Assembly: GCF_029892095.1 (NCBI RefSeq)
Contig: NZ_JARZAE010000004.1
Coordinates: 2,852,001 to 2,916,000 of the forward strand
Reading direction: 5' to 3'
Origin: Kitasatospora sp. MAP12-44
GTDB lineage: Bacteria > Actinomycetota > Actinomycetes > Streptomycetales > Streptomycetaceae
Length of the DNA stretch: 64,000 nucleotides
The position numbers and the translations under genes were made by a program. The notes beneath the pieces were generated by a model that saw only the letters and a program-made list of their open reading frames with translations, was not told where the DNA came from and made no database searches. How positions within the stretch are numbered: position 1 is the stretch's first letter; each line of letters begins with the position of its first letter. Shown here in pieces: positions 1-11,020 of the stretch.

Positions 1-435
1 GGGGCGCCGTACCACTACACGACCCGCACCCCGGCGCTCGACGACATGTACTGCAGCCAGTACCTCAAGCGGGTGGCCGACGACAGCGGCTACATCACCC
101 TCTCCATGGAGGTGCAGCTGCATCGGGCGGTGAGCGCGGCGCCCGAGTTCGACGCCCAGCGCGGCGGCTTCGAGCAGCGCGACTTCGAGGTCGGCGATGT
201 CCCGGGCCTGGGGGATCGGGCCTTCGTGGCCTTCCTCGACGACCACAGCGGGTCGGACCCGACCCGGCACTACCTGACCCAGAGCCTGTTTGTCCGGGAC
301 GGGGCGCTGACCTGCTATCTGACCTGGTCGGGCTCCTACCAGGCGGGGAAGGAGAGCGCACCGGACCGCGAGAGCGTCCGGGAGGCGCTGGTGATGGACA
401 CCCGGGACGCGCTGCGGGCCATCGGCGGGCGCTGA
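1..435 (+). CDS. C-terminal part of an unknown protein (5' truncated by window edge)
   Basis: The reading frame is open from base 1, so the gene starts upstream of the window; the 144 visible codons end at TGA 433-435. The visible part is mixed polar/hydrophobic, with a segment reading VGDVPGLGDRAFVAF that resembles the 'is the value usable' strands of small secreted actinobacterial lipoproteins and sensor-like domains. No catalytic motif or membrane segment is visible. It converges with holA across a gap of about 50 bp. I do not recognise the family; the coding call rests on the continuous frame and strong third-position GC bias. Confidence 0.6.
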   Translation, partial: GAPYHYTTRTPALDDMYCSQYLKRVADDSGYITLSMEVQLHRAVSAAPEFDAQRGGFEQRDFEVGDVPGLGDRAFVAFLDDHSGSDPTRHYLTQSLFVRDGALTCYLTWSGSYQAGKESAPDRESVREALVMDTRDALRAIGGR

Positions 436-485
436 ACGCGCCGCGGGCGGCCGGACGGGCTCAGACCGGTCGGGTCCGGTCGGTC

Positions 486-1481
486 TCAGTACTGGCGGGC
501 GCCCGCACGGGCGGCGCGGGCCACGGTGACGACGGCGCGCTCCAGGGCGAAGGCCGGGTCGTCGGAGCCGCCCTTGACCGCGGCGTCCGCCTCGGCGATC
601 GCGATCAGCGCGGTGGCGACGCCATCGCCGGTCCAGCCGCGCATCTGCTGGCGGACCCGGTCCACCTTCCAGGGCGGCATGCCCAGCTCGCGGGCGAGGT
701 CGGCCGGGCGCATCGAGCGGTCGGCGGAGGCCAGCCGGCCGATGCCGCGGACCCCGGCGGCCAGGGCGTAGGTGATGCCGGTCGGCGGCTGGCCCACGGC
801 CAGCGCCCAGCGCAGCCGTTCCAGGGCCTCGGCGGCCCGGCCGGTCACCGCGAAGTCGGCCACCTCGAAGCCGGTGGCCTCGGCACGACCGCTGTAGTAA
901 CGGGCGACCACGCGCTCGTCGATCGTCCCCTCGACGTCGGAGGTGAGCTGGCTGCAGGCCGCCGCCAGCTCGCGCAGGTCACTGCCGAGCGCGTCCAGCA
1001 GGGCCTGGCAGGCCTCGGGGCTGGCGGAGCGGCCGAGCGTCTTGAACTCGCCGCGGACGAAGGCGATCCGCTCGCCGGCCTTGGTCAGCTTGGGGCAGAC
1101 GACCTCGCGGCCGCCCGCCTTGCGGCCGGCGTCCAGCAAACCCTTGCCCTTGACGCCTCCCGCGTGCACCAAGATCATGATCACTTCCTCGATCGGGGAG
1201 TCGAGGTAGGCCTTGACCTCTTTGACCGAGTCGGCACCGAGGTCCTGGGCGGCACGGATCACGATGACCTTGCGCTCGGCGAAGAGCGACGGGGTGGTGA
1301 GCTGGGCGAGGCTGCCGGGCTGGAGGCCGCCGGGGGCGATGTCGCGGACGTCGGTGTCGGGATCCGCCGCTCTCGCCGCAGCCACCACCTGGGCGACCGC
1401 GCGGTCGAGCAGCAGCTCCTCCTGGCCGACCGCGAGGGTCAGCGGGGCGAGCAGGTCGTCGGGTGCACTCTTCCTGGCCAT
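486..1481 (-). CDS. holA: DNA polymerase III delta subunit
   Basis: 331 residues, the usual length for the clamp-loader delta subunit, which opens the beta sliding clamp in the gamma-complex during replication. The N-terminal part (LAPLTLAVGQEELLLDRAV) matches the start of the AAA-like fold of HolA, followed by the PSLFAERKVIVI strand typical of actinobacterial members. The C-terminal half (PPWKVDRVRQQMRGW) matches the collar domain. ATG at 1479-1481 is the natural start. In Streptomyces holA commonly sits near comEC/comEA, as here, where only a small gene on the other strand separates it from comEC. Confidence 0.93.
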   Translation of the reverse strand: MARKSAPDDLLAPLTLAVGQEELLLDRAVAQVVAAARAADPDTDVRDIAPGGLQPGSLAQLTTPSLFAERKVIVIRAAQDLGADSVKEVKAYLDSPIEEVIMILVHAGGVKGKGLLDAGRKAGGREVVCPKLTKAGERIAFVRGEFKTLGRSASPEACQALLDALGSDLRELAAACSQLTSDVEGTIDERVVARYYSGRAEATGFEVADFAVTGRAAEALERLRWALAVGQPPTGITYALAAGVRGIGRLASADRSMRPADLARELGMPPWKVDRVRQQMRGWTGDGVATALIAIAEADAAVKGGSDDPAFALERAVVTVARAARAGARQY

Positions 1482-1562
1482 CGCCTACCAGCATCCCACG
1501 GGGGGCCGACAGCTCCGGGCCGCGCGGGCGGGCGGGACGACCGCAGCAGCCACAATGGACGG

Positions 1563-1853
1563 GTGACCGACCATGACATCGATGACCGGCCCGTGACCAC
1601 CGGGCGCCAGCTGCTCGTCCTCGCCGACCGCGACTCCGCCGAGGAGGTCGCCGGGGAGCTCACCGCGCGGCGGCCGGAGTTGGGCCCGTTGGAGCTCGTA
1701 CGCGACGCGCTGGCAGGCGAGGACGACGCCGAGGACGCCCAGTGGCTGGTGGTCCTGGAGGCCCCGGCCGTGACCGGGGTCTGGGACCACGAGCTGCTGG
1801 CAGTGGTCGACGCGGTGTTGGCCGAGCACGACGGATGGCGCGAGGACGGCTGA
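1563..1853 (+). CDS. Small acidic conserved protein, antisense to the comEC 3' end
   Basis: A GTG start at 1563 gives 96 residues starting MTDHDIDDRPVTTGRQLLVL and rich in Asp/Glu and Leu. The composition looks like a real soluble protein, with alternating acidic and hydrophobic stretches such as ELLAVVDAVLAEHDGW. It lies on the strand opposite its neighbours, starts about 80 bp from the divergent holA, and its last 194 bases overlap the end of the comEC frame on the other strand. The comEC tail across this overlap is an Arg/Pro-rich low-complexity string, typical of a shadow frame, so this gene probably holds the real coding signal there. A longer upstream start in the same frame exists but would run deep through holA and is unlikely. 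Function unknown. Confidence 0.65.
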   Translation: MTDHDIDDRPVTTGRQLLVLADRDSAEEVAGELTARRPELGPLELVRDALAGEDDAEDAQWLVVLEAPAVTGVWDHELLAVVDAVLAEHDGWREDG

Positions 1854-4713
1854 GCCCGCCCAGGGCGACCAGGGCAGGATCCAGCCCGCCGGGGTTGCCG
1901 ATGTCGGGTGTACCGGTATCCGGGTTGCCGGTGTCGGGACTGCCGGCGTCGGAGGTGTCCGGGGTGTCGGGGTGGGGGTGCACGAGTGCCCGTAGGCCTG
2001 CGGGGTCGTCGCCCAGGACGGCGATATCGCCCAGGCGGTCGGTACGCAGCACGGTGGCGCCCAGCGCGCGCAGGCGCTGCACCGTGCCCGCTGCCGGGTG
2101 TCCATAGGGGTTGTCCCGGCCCGAGGAGATGAGGGCCAGCCGGGGGCGCAGGGCCGCCGCCAACTCCCAGTCCTGGTGCGCCGAGCCGTGGTGGGCCACC
2201 TTCAGGACGTCCACCGGTCCCGGGCGCGCGCGGGTCAGCAACTCGGCCTGGGCGGCCGGCTCCAGATCGCCGAGCAACGCGAAGCGCAGCCGGCCGGCCG
2301 TCACCAGCAGGGCCACGCTGGCGTTGTTCGGACCCGGCGTGTCCAACCCGAGCGGACCGGCCGGCCAGATCACGTCCCAGGACAGCCCCGGACCCGCGTC
2401 CCGGTGCTCCCCCGGTGCGGCGCGGACCAGCGGGACATGTGCGGTCGCGGCCCAGCGGACCACCTTGGCCGCCTCCCCCGGCGGTGTGTCCAGGGTGGTC
2501 GTCTCGATGGCCCCCACCGCGCGCTGGTGCAGCACACCGGGCAGGCCCTCGCTGTGGTCGGCGTGGTAGTGGGAGAGGATGACGAGCGGGATCCGGGTGA
2601 TGCCCAGATCCCGCAGACAGGCGTCGGCGGCCGCTGGGTCGGGGCCGGTGTCGACCACGACCGCCGTGTCCGGGGCCTCCTCGCCGCGCGGCACCGGCAG
2701 GACGAGCAGGTCGCCCTGTCCGATCGAGCACATGACGAGCCGCCAGCCGACCGGCGGCCAACCGGTCGCGATCCGGACCAGTGACGGCGGGCGCAGCAGA
2801 AGCAGGAACAGCGCGGTCACGAGGAGCACCGGGATGAGCAGCCTGCGGCGTCGGCTCGGCGCAGGTGGCCTGGGTGTGGGCATCAGCAGGGAGGAGGGCT
2901 GCCGGGGGGCGGGGACGCCGGGTGCGGCCGCTGTCGACTTGGCGTCGGAGTCGAACGGCACCACCTCGGAGTCCGGTGGCGTGCGGAAGAACAGCGGGGC
3001 GGCGCTGACGGCGGCAGCGATGGCGACGGCCAACAGCGCAGCACCTGGCCAGCCCGGGGTCCAGGCGAACTCGGCTCCGGGCAGGGCGGCTCCGTAACGC
3101 GCCACGGCGACCAGCCATTCGGTCGGCACGGCGGCGAGGCCGGCCAGGAACTGGGCGACGCCCATCGAGAACGGGGAGGTCACCAGCGCGCCGAATCCCA
3201 GGAGCGTCGCCGGCGCGACGGCCAGCTCGGCGAGGAGGTTGCAGGGGATCCCCACCACACTCACCCGGGGCGCCAGCAGGACTGTCGCCGGCGCGCAGAG
3301 CGCCTGAGCGGCGGCGGCTGCCGCAAGCCCGTCGGCGAGATGGTGCGGCCAGCCGCGCTCCCGCAGCGCCGCCGCCCAACGTCGCCCGAGGGTCAGCAGA
3401 CCCGCCGTGGCGAGCACGGAGAGCAGAAAGCCGTACGAGCGGCTCAGATAGGGATCCACCAGGACCAGCACGAGGACCGCACCGGCCAGCGCCGGAACGG
3501 CCTGCCGCGGTCTGCCCATGGCCAGGGCGAGAAGGCCGACCAGGCCGGTCGCCGCTGCCCGCAGCACGCTCGGGTCGGGGCGGCAGAGCGTCACGAAGGC
3601 CAGCGTCAGCGCGGCTCCCAGCAGCGCGGCGATCCGCAGCGGGAGCCCCAACAGGGCTGCCAGGCCGCCGCGTTCGGCTGTGCCGGCGCGGCCCGGGGCA
3701 CCGAGCAGGACCGCCAGCACGATCGAGAGGTTGGCGCCGCTGACCGCGATCAGATGGACCAGGTCGGTGACGTGGAAGGCCTCCTGCAGCTCGTCCGGAA
3801 AGCCGGAGGTGTCACCGATGACCAGGCCCGGGAGGAGCGCCCGGGCGTCCGGGGACAACTCCTCGCACGCTTGGCGCAATCCGCTCCGCAGCCGCCCCGC
3901 GAGCTGCTGCACGGCGCTGGCCTGAGCCAGCAGCCGGGGATGCCCCTCGGCGAGCAGGGAGATGCCCGAGTCCACCCGCTGCCCGGAGGACGGCAGCACC
4001 CGCACCTCGGCGGCGAGCCGGGTGGACGGCAGCAGGCCCTGCCATGCCTGCACGTCGCGCGCGCGGACCACGACGGTGACGGGGGTCCTGGTTCGCGTCC
4101 TGGTGGGGGGAGCGGGAGGAGCGGGAGGAGGGGTGGAAGAAGGAGTAGTGGCGGGGCGGGTGCTGGAGGCCGTCGACGGCGCGGTGACCTGGTCGGCGGT
4201 GGCTTCGACGGTGAGCAGATCCTGACCAGGGGCGGAGCCCTTCGTCCGAGAGGTGTGGGTGTGCGGGTCACCCGTGATCGTCAGCTCGACCTCGACGGCG
4301 CGCACGGGCTGGTCGGCCGGGACGGCGCGGGCCAGCGCCGGTAGCGGGCCGCGGTGCAGGTCCGCCGTCTGCAGAACGGTGCAGACCGTGGAGGCCGCGG
4401 CGCTCAGCAGTACCGCCGCGGTCACGGCCAGCGCTGCCGTGCCGGCTACCCGCCGCTGGCGCCGGATGCGCCAGATGCGCCGACTGCCGAACAGCAGCAC
4501 GACGGCGACCACGGCAGCGAGTCCGGCCCCGATCAGCAGCAGCGGTGCGTACCGGGCGTCGGCGTCGACCAGCAGAGCCGCCGACAGCCAGGCCGCCAGG
4601 GCCGGCGGCAGCAGGCGGAGATCCATGCCGTCCGGGCGATGTGCTGACAGGCCATCGACTTCTCGGGCCGCGTGAGGCACCGGAACCATCCCTTCGTTCG
4701 GGAGCGCATCCAC
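1660..4713 (-). CDS. comEC: ComEC/Rec2-type DNA-uptake channel protein
   Basis: About 1017 residues from the furthest ATG; an internal ATG (MDLRLLPPALAAWL, residue 30) is an equally plausible start. Order of parts: an N-terminal group of membrane helices and a beta-rich OB-like region; the Competence membrane domain (about residues 290-600, with LVHLIAVSGANLSIVLAVLL); a soluble metallo-beta-lactamase domain with HYHADH near residue 715 and AHHGS further on. The family forms the inner-membrane channel for single-stranded DNA; its role in streptomycetes, which are not classically competent, is unclear. comEA lies 16 bp upstream and is probably co-transcribed. The last ~65 residues are Arg/Pro-rich, lie antisense to the small gene at 1563-1853, and may not reflect selected protein sequence. 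Just before them is a (PDTGxx)n repeat. Confidence 0.9.
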   Translation of the reverse strand: MDALPNEGMVPVPHAAREVDGLSAHRPDGMDLRLLPPALAAWLSAALLVDADARYAPLLLIGAGLAAVVAVVLLFGSRRIWRIRRQRRVAGTAALAVTAAVLLSAAASTVCTVLQTADLHRGPLPALARAVPADQPVRAVEVELTITGDPHTHTSRTKGSAPGQDLLTVEATADQVTAPSTASSTRPATTPSSTPPPAPPAPPTRTRTRTPVTVVVRARDVQAWQGLLPSTRLAAEVRVLPSSGQRVDSGISLLAEGHPRLLAQASAVQQLAGRLRSGLRQACEELSPDARALLPGLVIGDTSGFPDELQEAFHVTDLVHLIAVSGANLSIVLAVLLGAPGRAGTAERGGLAALLGLPLRIAALLGAALTLAFVTLCRPDPSVLRAAATGLVGLLALAMGRPRQAVPALAGAVLVLVLVDPYLSRSYGFLLSVLATAGLLTLGRRWAAALRERGWPHHLADGLAAAAAAQALCAPATVLLAPRVSVVGIPCNLLAELAVAPATLLGFGALVTSPFSMGVAQFLAGLAAVPTEWLVAVARYGAALPGAEFAWTPGWPGAALLAVAIAAAVSAAPLFFRTPPDSEVVPFDSDAKSTAAAPGVPAPRQPSSLLMPTPRPPAPSRRRRLLIPVLLVTALFLLLLRPPSLVRIATGWPPVGWRLVMCSIGQGDLLVLPVPRGEEAPDTAVVVDTGPDPAAADACLRDLGITRIPLVILSHYHADHSEGLPGVLHQRAVGAIETTTLDTPPGEAAKVVRWAATAHVPLVRAAPGEHRDAGPGLSWDVIWPAGPLGLDTPGPNNASVALLVTAGRLRFALLGDLEPAAQAELLTRARPGPVDVLKVAHHGSAHQDWELAAALRPRLALISSGRDNPYGHPAAGTVQRLRALGATVLRTDRLGDIAVLGDDPAGLRALVHPHPDTPDTSDAGSPDTGNPDTGTPDIGNPGGLDPALVALGGLSRPRAIRRARPTPRRPLPAARGPRPRSRPGPPGPPATGRPRRRPRLPARRVRAPTGPTPAAAR
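1891..1950. repeat. Two degenerate 30-bp tandem units in the comEC tail
   Basis: Bases 1891-1920 and 1921-1950 are two copies of a unit beginning gggttgccgRtgtcggg. They encode Pro-Asp-Thr-Gly/Asn repeats in the hydrophilic tail of ComEC after the beta-lactamase domain. Degenerate partial copies continue to about 1980. Confidence 0.7.
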
Positions 4714-4729
4714 TGGACGTGGCGGTCGG

Positions 4730-5878
4730 TCAGAGAGTGAGCAGCGGTTTGAGTTCGGCTAGCTTGCGCTCACCGATGCCGCTGATCTGGCGGAGCTGGT
4801 CGAGTGAGCGGAAGCCCGCGTGGGAGCCGCGGAAGTCGATGATGTGTTGGGCGAGGACCGGCCCGACCCCTGGCAGGGCGTCAAGCTGCTCCACCGTTGC
4901 CCGGTTCAGACTGATCGGCGCACGCCGAGCGGGCGTGGCGGCCTGACCCGGTGGCGGAGACGGTGCCCCCACCAGGATCTGCTCACCGTCGACCAGGACC
5001 CGGGCCAGGTTGAGCTCGTCGGTGTTCACCCCGGACTGGGCACCGCCGGCGGCCCGGATCGCATCGGCCACCCGCGATCCGCCCGGCAGTGAGCGGACCC
5101 CGGGGTCGGCCACCCTCCCCGCGACGTCGACCACCACGGCGGCGACGGGCGCCCCCACCGCGTCCGCCGCGCCCTCGACCGCGGCGCCCGGTGCAGAGGC
5201 CGGCACGGCGCCCGCGCCCCGCGCGACGGCTGCTGCCGCCGCTGCCGGGCCACCCGCCGGTCCGGGTGAGCCGGCGGCGGTGATGGAGGCGACTGGCACG
5301 GCGACGGCCTGCGGCCGGCCGAACCAGAAGTGCTGGACCGCGTACGCCACGGCGATCAGCAGAAGCACGCTGAGACCGAGGACGGCCTTTCGGTCCACCC
5401 AGCGGAGGGAGTGGAGAGCCGCGGGCAGCCGGGGCCGGAAGGAGCGGTGGGCACCCGGAGGACTGGAGGGATCGGAGGGAGGTGAAAGGCCGTCAGCGGC
5501 GCGCGTGTCAGCGAGCGGCGAGGACGGCGGCGGGAGCCGTGGGAGCGCCGCGACATCGTCCGGGCCGACGTCGACCGGGGCGGCCGTGACGGGGCCGGGA
5601 GGAACGGGGTCGGGAGCGGCGGGGTCGGGAGGAACGGGGGCCTGCGCGGATCGTCGGCGGTCGCGGCGCCGCCCGTAACCATTGGGCCAGTCCTCAGGGA
5701 GGACCCGCGAGGACGGCGCAGCAGGGTGCGTCTCGGCGGAAGCGGGAGCGGGAGCGGCGGCGACCAGGTGGTCCTGGTCCGCCACCGCGAAGAGGTGGGT
5801 CATCCGGTGCCGGAAGACCTCGGTGGTCTCCCGGCGGCGCGCCAGCGCCGGGTTCAGGCTGCTTCGTGTGGTTCCCAT
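4730..5878 (-). CDS. comEA: ComEA-type helix-hairpin-helix DNA-binding protein
   Basis: 382 residues from ATG 5876-5878 (MGTTRSSLNPALARRR); the frame is open to 5956 but that longer start would run through a palindrome and two DnaA-box-like sites. The C-terminus carries the double helix-hairpin-helix module (SLNRATVEQLDALPGVGPVL, then GIGERKLAELKPLL). Before it is an SLBB-like segment (VVVDVAGRVADPGVRSLPGG). A single membrane helix (KAVLGLSVLLLIAVAYAV) follows a long Pro/Ala-rich cytoplasmic N-terminal region that is longer than in Bacillus ComEA. ComEA binds incoming DNA and passes it to ComEC, encoded immediately downstream with a 16-bp gap. Confidence 0.88.
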   Translation of the reverse strand: MGTTRSSLNPALARRRETTEVFRHRMTHLFAVADQDHLVAAAPAPASAETHPAAPSSRVLPEDWPNGYGRRRDRRRSAQAPVPPDPAAPDPVPPGPVTAAPVDVGPDDVAALPRLPPPSSPLADTRAADGLSPPSDPSSPPGAHRSFRPRLPAALHSLRWVDRKAVLGLSVLLLIAVAYAVQHFWFGRPQAVAVPVASITAAGSPGPAGGPAAAAAAVARGAGAVPASAPGAAVEGAADAVGAPVAAVVVDVAGRVADPGVRSLPGGSRVADAIRAAGGAQSGVNTDELNLARVLVDGEQILVGAPSPPPGQAATPARRAPISLNRATVEQLDALPGVGPVLAQHIIDFRGSHAGFRSLDQLRQISGIGERKLAELKPLLTL

Positions 5879-5916
5879 GGACACGAAGGTAAGGACGAAC
5901 GGAGTCCCCGGCGGAA

Positions 5917-5932
5917 ACAGGAAAATTCCTGT
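5917..5932. promoter_or_regulatory. Perfect palindrome upstream of comEA
   Basis: ACAGGAAAATTCCTGT is a 7-2-7 perfect inverted repeat, AT-rich in a GC-rich context, 39 bp upstream of the chosen comEA start and touching the first of two DnaA-box-like nonamers. It is a candidate operator; the binding protein is unknown. Confidence 0.5.
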
Positions 5933-5956
5933 GGACAACCCCGCGCCTGTGGACAA
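5930..5956 (-). promoter_or_regulatory. Two DnaA-box-like nonamers (TTGTCCACA x2)
   Basis: On the minus strand TTGTCCACA occurs at 5930-5938 and again at 5948-5956, same orientation, 18 bp apart, inside a 13-bp perfect direct repeat (cctgtggacaacc). TTGTCCACA matches the high-GC variant of the DnaA box reported for Streptomyces oriC. The pair sits between divergent-facing ends (downstream of degV, upstream of comEA), so it may be a DnaA-controlled promoter element. DnaA binding is inferred, not shown. Confidence 0.55.
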
Positions 5957-5975
5957 CCACCGTCCCCCACATGGC

Positions 5976-6821
5976 TCAGCGCGGCGAGACGACCACGGCC
6001 AGCAGCCCGGGACCGGCGTGCGCGCCGATCACCGCGCCGACCTCCCCCACGTAGAGCTCGCGCAACCCCGGCACCCGCTCCCGCAGGCGCTCGGCGAGCG
6101 GCTCCGCGCGGTCCTCGGCGGCGAGGTGATGGACCGTGATGTCCACCTCGGCCTCCCCCGCCTGCTCGACCGCGATCTCCTCCAGCCTGGCGATCGCCCG
6201 CGAGGCGGTCCGGACCTTCTCCAGCGGCTCGATCCGGCCGCCGGAGAGGTGCAGGAGCGGCTTCACCGCGAGAGCCGAGCCGAGCAACGCGCGCGCCGCC
6301 CCGATCCGGCCGCCGCGCCGCAGGTACTCAAGGGTGTCGACGTAGAAGAAACCATGCGTGGCGGCCGCCCGGCGCTCCGCCGCGGCGGCGACCCCCGCCA
6401 GGTCCTGGCCGTCCGCGATCGCCTCAGCGGCGGCCAGGACGGCGTACCCCAGGGCCATGCCGACCATCCGGCTGTCCACCACGCGGACCGGCAGCTCGGC
6501 CTCGGCCGCCGCGAGACGGGCGGCCTCGCAGGTGCCGGAGAGCTCCGCGGAGAGGTGCAGCGAGACGACCCCCGCCGCACCCGACTCCGCCGCAGCACGG
6601 TAGGCGGCGGCGAAGGTCTCGGGGCCCGGGCGCGAGGTGGTCACCCGGCGCTTGGACCGCAGCGCCTCGGCGACGTCCTTCGGGGAGATCTCCACGCCCT
6701 CGGTCAGCACCTCGTCCCCGACCACCACGCTCAGCGGGACCACCGTGATCCGGTGCCGGTCGACGGCGTCCTGGGGCAGGTAGGCCGTGGAGTCGGTGAC
6801 AAGTGCGAGGTGGGCGGGCAT
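5976..6821 (-). CDS. DegV family fatty-acid-binding protein
   Basis: 281 residues from ATG 6819-6821 (MPAHLALVTDSTAYLPQDAV); an upstream ATG at 6899 adds 26 residues lacking family similarity. The DSTAYLP motif near residue 10, VTTSRPGPETFAAAYR and SAELSGTCEAARLAA are hallmarks of DegV, which cradles a fatty-acid chain. In Firmicutes the related FakB presents fatty acids to the FakA kinase; no fakA is visible here. A GGAG lies about 13 nt before the start. It runs toward comEA with about 100 bp between them. Confidence 0.9.
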   Translation of the reverse strand: MPAHLALVTDSTAYLPQDAVDRHRITVVPLSVVVGDEVLTEGVEISPKDVAEALRSKRRVTTSRPGPETFAAAYRAAAESGAAGVVSLHLSAELSGTCEAARLAAAEAELPVRVVDSRMVGMALGYAVLAAAEAIADGQDLAGVAAAAERRAAATHGFFYVDTLEYLRRGGRIGAARALLGSALAVKPLLHLSGGRIEPLEKVRTASRAIARLEEIAVEQAGEAEVDITVHHLAAEDRAEPLAERLRERVPGLRELYVGEVGAVIGAHAGPGLLAVVVSPR

Positions 6822-6908
6822 GAGCCGGAGGTTACTCCCCGAACGCCACGGAGGACAGCGGAGGTCGAGCCCTCCACGAGCCGGGGGGAACAGGCCCACG
6901 CACGGGCA

Positions 6909-7628
6909 TCAGCTCGCGGAGGAACCCGGGTTGGGCTTGCGCAGGCGCTGCGCGAACCGGGTCAGCGGCTCCGCCAACCCGAGCATCTCCTCGGCGCTCA
7001 ACCGCCCGCCCGCCGCGGCTATCCCCGGAGCAGCGGCGCCAGTGGCGGCACCAGTCGCGGCACCGGACGCGGCACCCGTGTCCCAGTGCCGCAGCGCCCC
7101 CGCCTCGCTCTCGCAGTCCTGGCTGAGCCTGGTCAGCTCATCGTCCGCGAACCGGTGCATCCGGTCCTGCGCCGCCCACCGCATCGACTCCGCGGACCGG
7201 ATGATCCGCTCCGCCCGCTCCCCCAGCTCCGGCAGCTTCGCCGCCACCCGCCCGGACTCGGGCTCGCGCTCCAGCATGCGCAGCTCGGCGTCCAGCTCGG
7301 CGGCGTGCTCGTCCAGCCGTGAGAGCAGCTGCAGGGCCTCGGTGAGCTGGCTGTCCGCCCCGACGCCGGCCTCCAGCACCTCCCGGGTGCCGCTCAGCGC
7401 GGTGCGCACCGAGAGCCGCAAACCGGCGATCCGCCCGGCGGCGCCCGGTTTGCTGAAGGTCTTGGCCTTCAGCGTGACGTTCTCGACAGCTCGGCGGGCA
7501 TTGGCCTCGGTCCGCCCGACCGTGTCGACCACGGCCTTGCCGGCCTTCACCGCCGCGACGATCAGCAGGGTGACAATGCCGATCCCGAACAGCACGAGCA
7601 GTGCGATCACTGCGCCGATCGCTTCCAT
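6909..7628 (-). CDS. Membrane-anchored coiled-coil protein of unknown function
   Basis: 239 residues. Residues 1-28 (MEAIGAVIALLVLFGIGIVT) form one strong membrane helix. The rest is Ala/Glu/Leu/Arg-rich, mostly helical, and likely coiled (LLSRLDEHAAELDAELRMLE), followed by a low-complexity GAATGAA stretch around residue 190. I recognise no catalytic residues. GGAAGG lies 11 nt before the ATG. The gene lies about 275 bp downstream of leuS on the same strand, behind a likely terminator and a set of short repeats, so it probably has its own promoter. Confidence 0.75.
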   Translation of the reverse strand: MEAIGAVIALLVLFGIGIVTLLIVAAVKAGKAVVDTVGRTEANARRAVENVTLKAKTFSKPGAAGRIAGLRLSVRTALSGTREVLEAGVGADSQLTEALQLLSRLDEHAAELDAELRMLEREPESGRVAAKLPELGERAERIIRSAESMRWAAQDRMHRFADDELTRLSQDCESEAGALRHWDTGAASGAATGAATGAAAPGIAAAGGRLSAEEMLGLAEPLTRFAQRLRKPNPGSSAS

Positions 7629-7725
7629 GGGGGTTGCCGCCTTCCGCGCGCGCCGGTGCTGCCTGCGTTCCCCACGGTAGCCTCCCGGAGCACCGCTGGG
7701 AGGGGGTAAAGCGGGCCCTCGGCAG

Positions 7726-7810
7726 GAGATCAGGGGAGATCAGGGCAAAGCTCAGGGAGAGCTCAGGGATGTCCCCGAGAGGGTGTCCTCGAGAGGGTGT
7801 CCCCCAGAGG
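7726..7810. repeat. Array of short direct repeats between leuS and a membrane-protein gene
   Basis: Four units at 7726-7770: GAGATCAGGG twice (7726-7735, 7736-7745), a 4-nt gap, then GCTCAGGGA twice at 11-bp spacing (7750, 7761). Directly after them are three 14-bp units ending CGAGAGG or CCAGAGG (7769-7782, 7783-7796, 7797-7810). No open frame explains them. They lie upstream of the gene ending at 6909. Confidence 0.65.
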
Positions 7811-7856
7811 GCCGTGCCGGTCGCCGGCCGCCGTCGGTGCACACCCGAACGCCGAT

Positions 7857-7885
7857 GGCCGGCCCCCGCAAGTCAGGGGCCGGCC
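7857..7885 (-). terminator. Probable leuS terminator
   Basis: GGCCGGCCCC (7857-7866) and GGGGCCGGCC (7876-7885) form a perfect 10-bp stem with a 9-nt loop, 19 bp past the leuS stop. There is no U-tract, as is usual for actinobacterial terminators. Confidence 0.7.
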
Positions 7886-7903
7886 ACCGCAGTTGACGCC
7901 TCG

Positions 7904-10786
<2,883 letters not shown>

Positions 10787-10874
10787 GGTCCTTCAGGCTC
10801 CATCGATGTCAGATAGCGAACCGTCAGCCGGGCTGGTCTGCCGGGAAGCTGCGAGGGCGGGGCGGGGGCGGGGG

Positions 10875-10901
10875 AAATAAAAAAGCCCCTCGCAGGAGGG
10901 G
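10875..10901 (-). promoter_or_regulatory. Attenuator hairpin with U-tract in the leuS leader
   Basis: In the leuS direction the stem CCCCTC/GAGGGG (10901-10896 and 10891-10886, 4-nt loop) is followed by CTTTTTTATTT (10885-10875), a textbook intrinsic terminator and rare in this GC-rich DNA. An earlier GCGAGGG in the leader (10931-10925) repeats the 3' arm and can pair with the terminator's 5' arm, giving a mutually exclusive antiterminator. Confidence 0.8.
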
Positions 10902-10947
10902 ACGCCACGCCGACTCCGGCAGTGCCCTCGCGGGCGGCCGGTCCTGG

Positions 10948-10986
10948 TCAGCGCGGCCGGCTAAGGAGCAGGCGCACAGTTCGCAT
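10948..10986 (-). CDS. leuS leader peptide (Leu-Leu-Leu)
   Basis: ATG 10986-10984 to TGA 10950-10948 encodes MRTVRLLLSRPR, 12 residues, with three consecutive Leu codons CTG-CTC-CTT, the last uncommon here. It lies about 45 nt before the terminator hairpin, the spacing expected if stalling at Leu codons shifts the RNA into the antiterminated form. Too short for ordinary gene calling; the call rests on its position and its match to the regulated gene's amino acid. Confidence 0.75.
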   Translation of the reverse strand: MRTVRLLLSRPR

Positions 10987-11020
10987 GGGGTCAGGGTACC
11001 GCAGGCGCGCCCGGGAGGTG

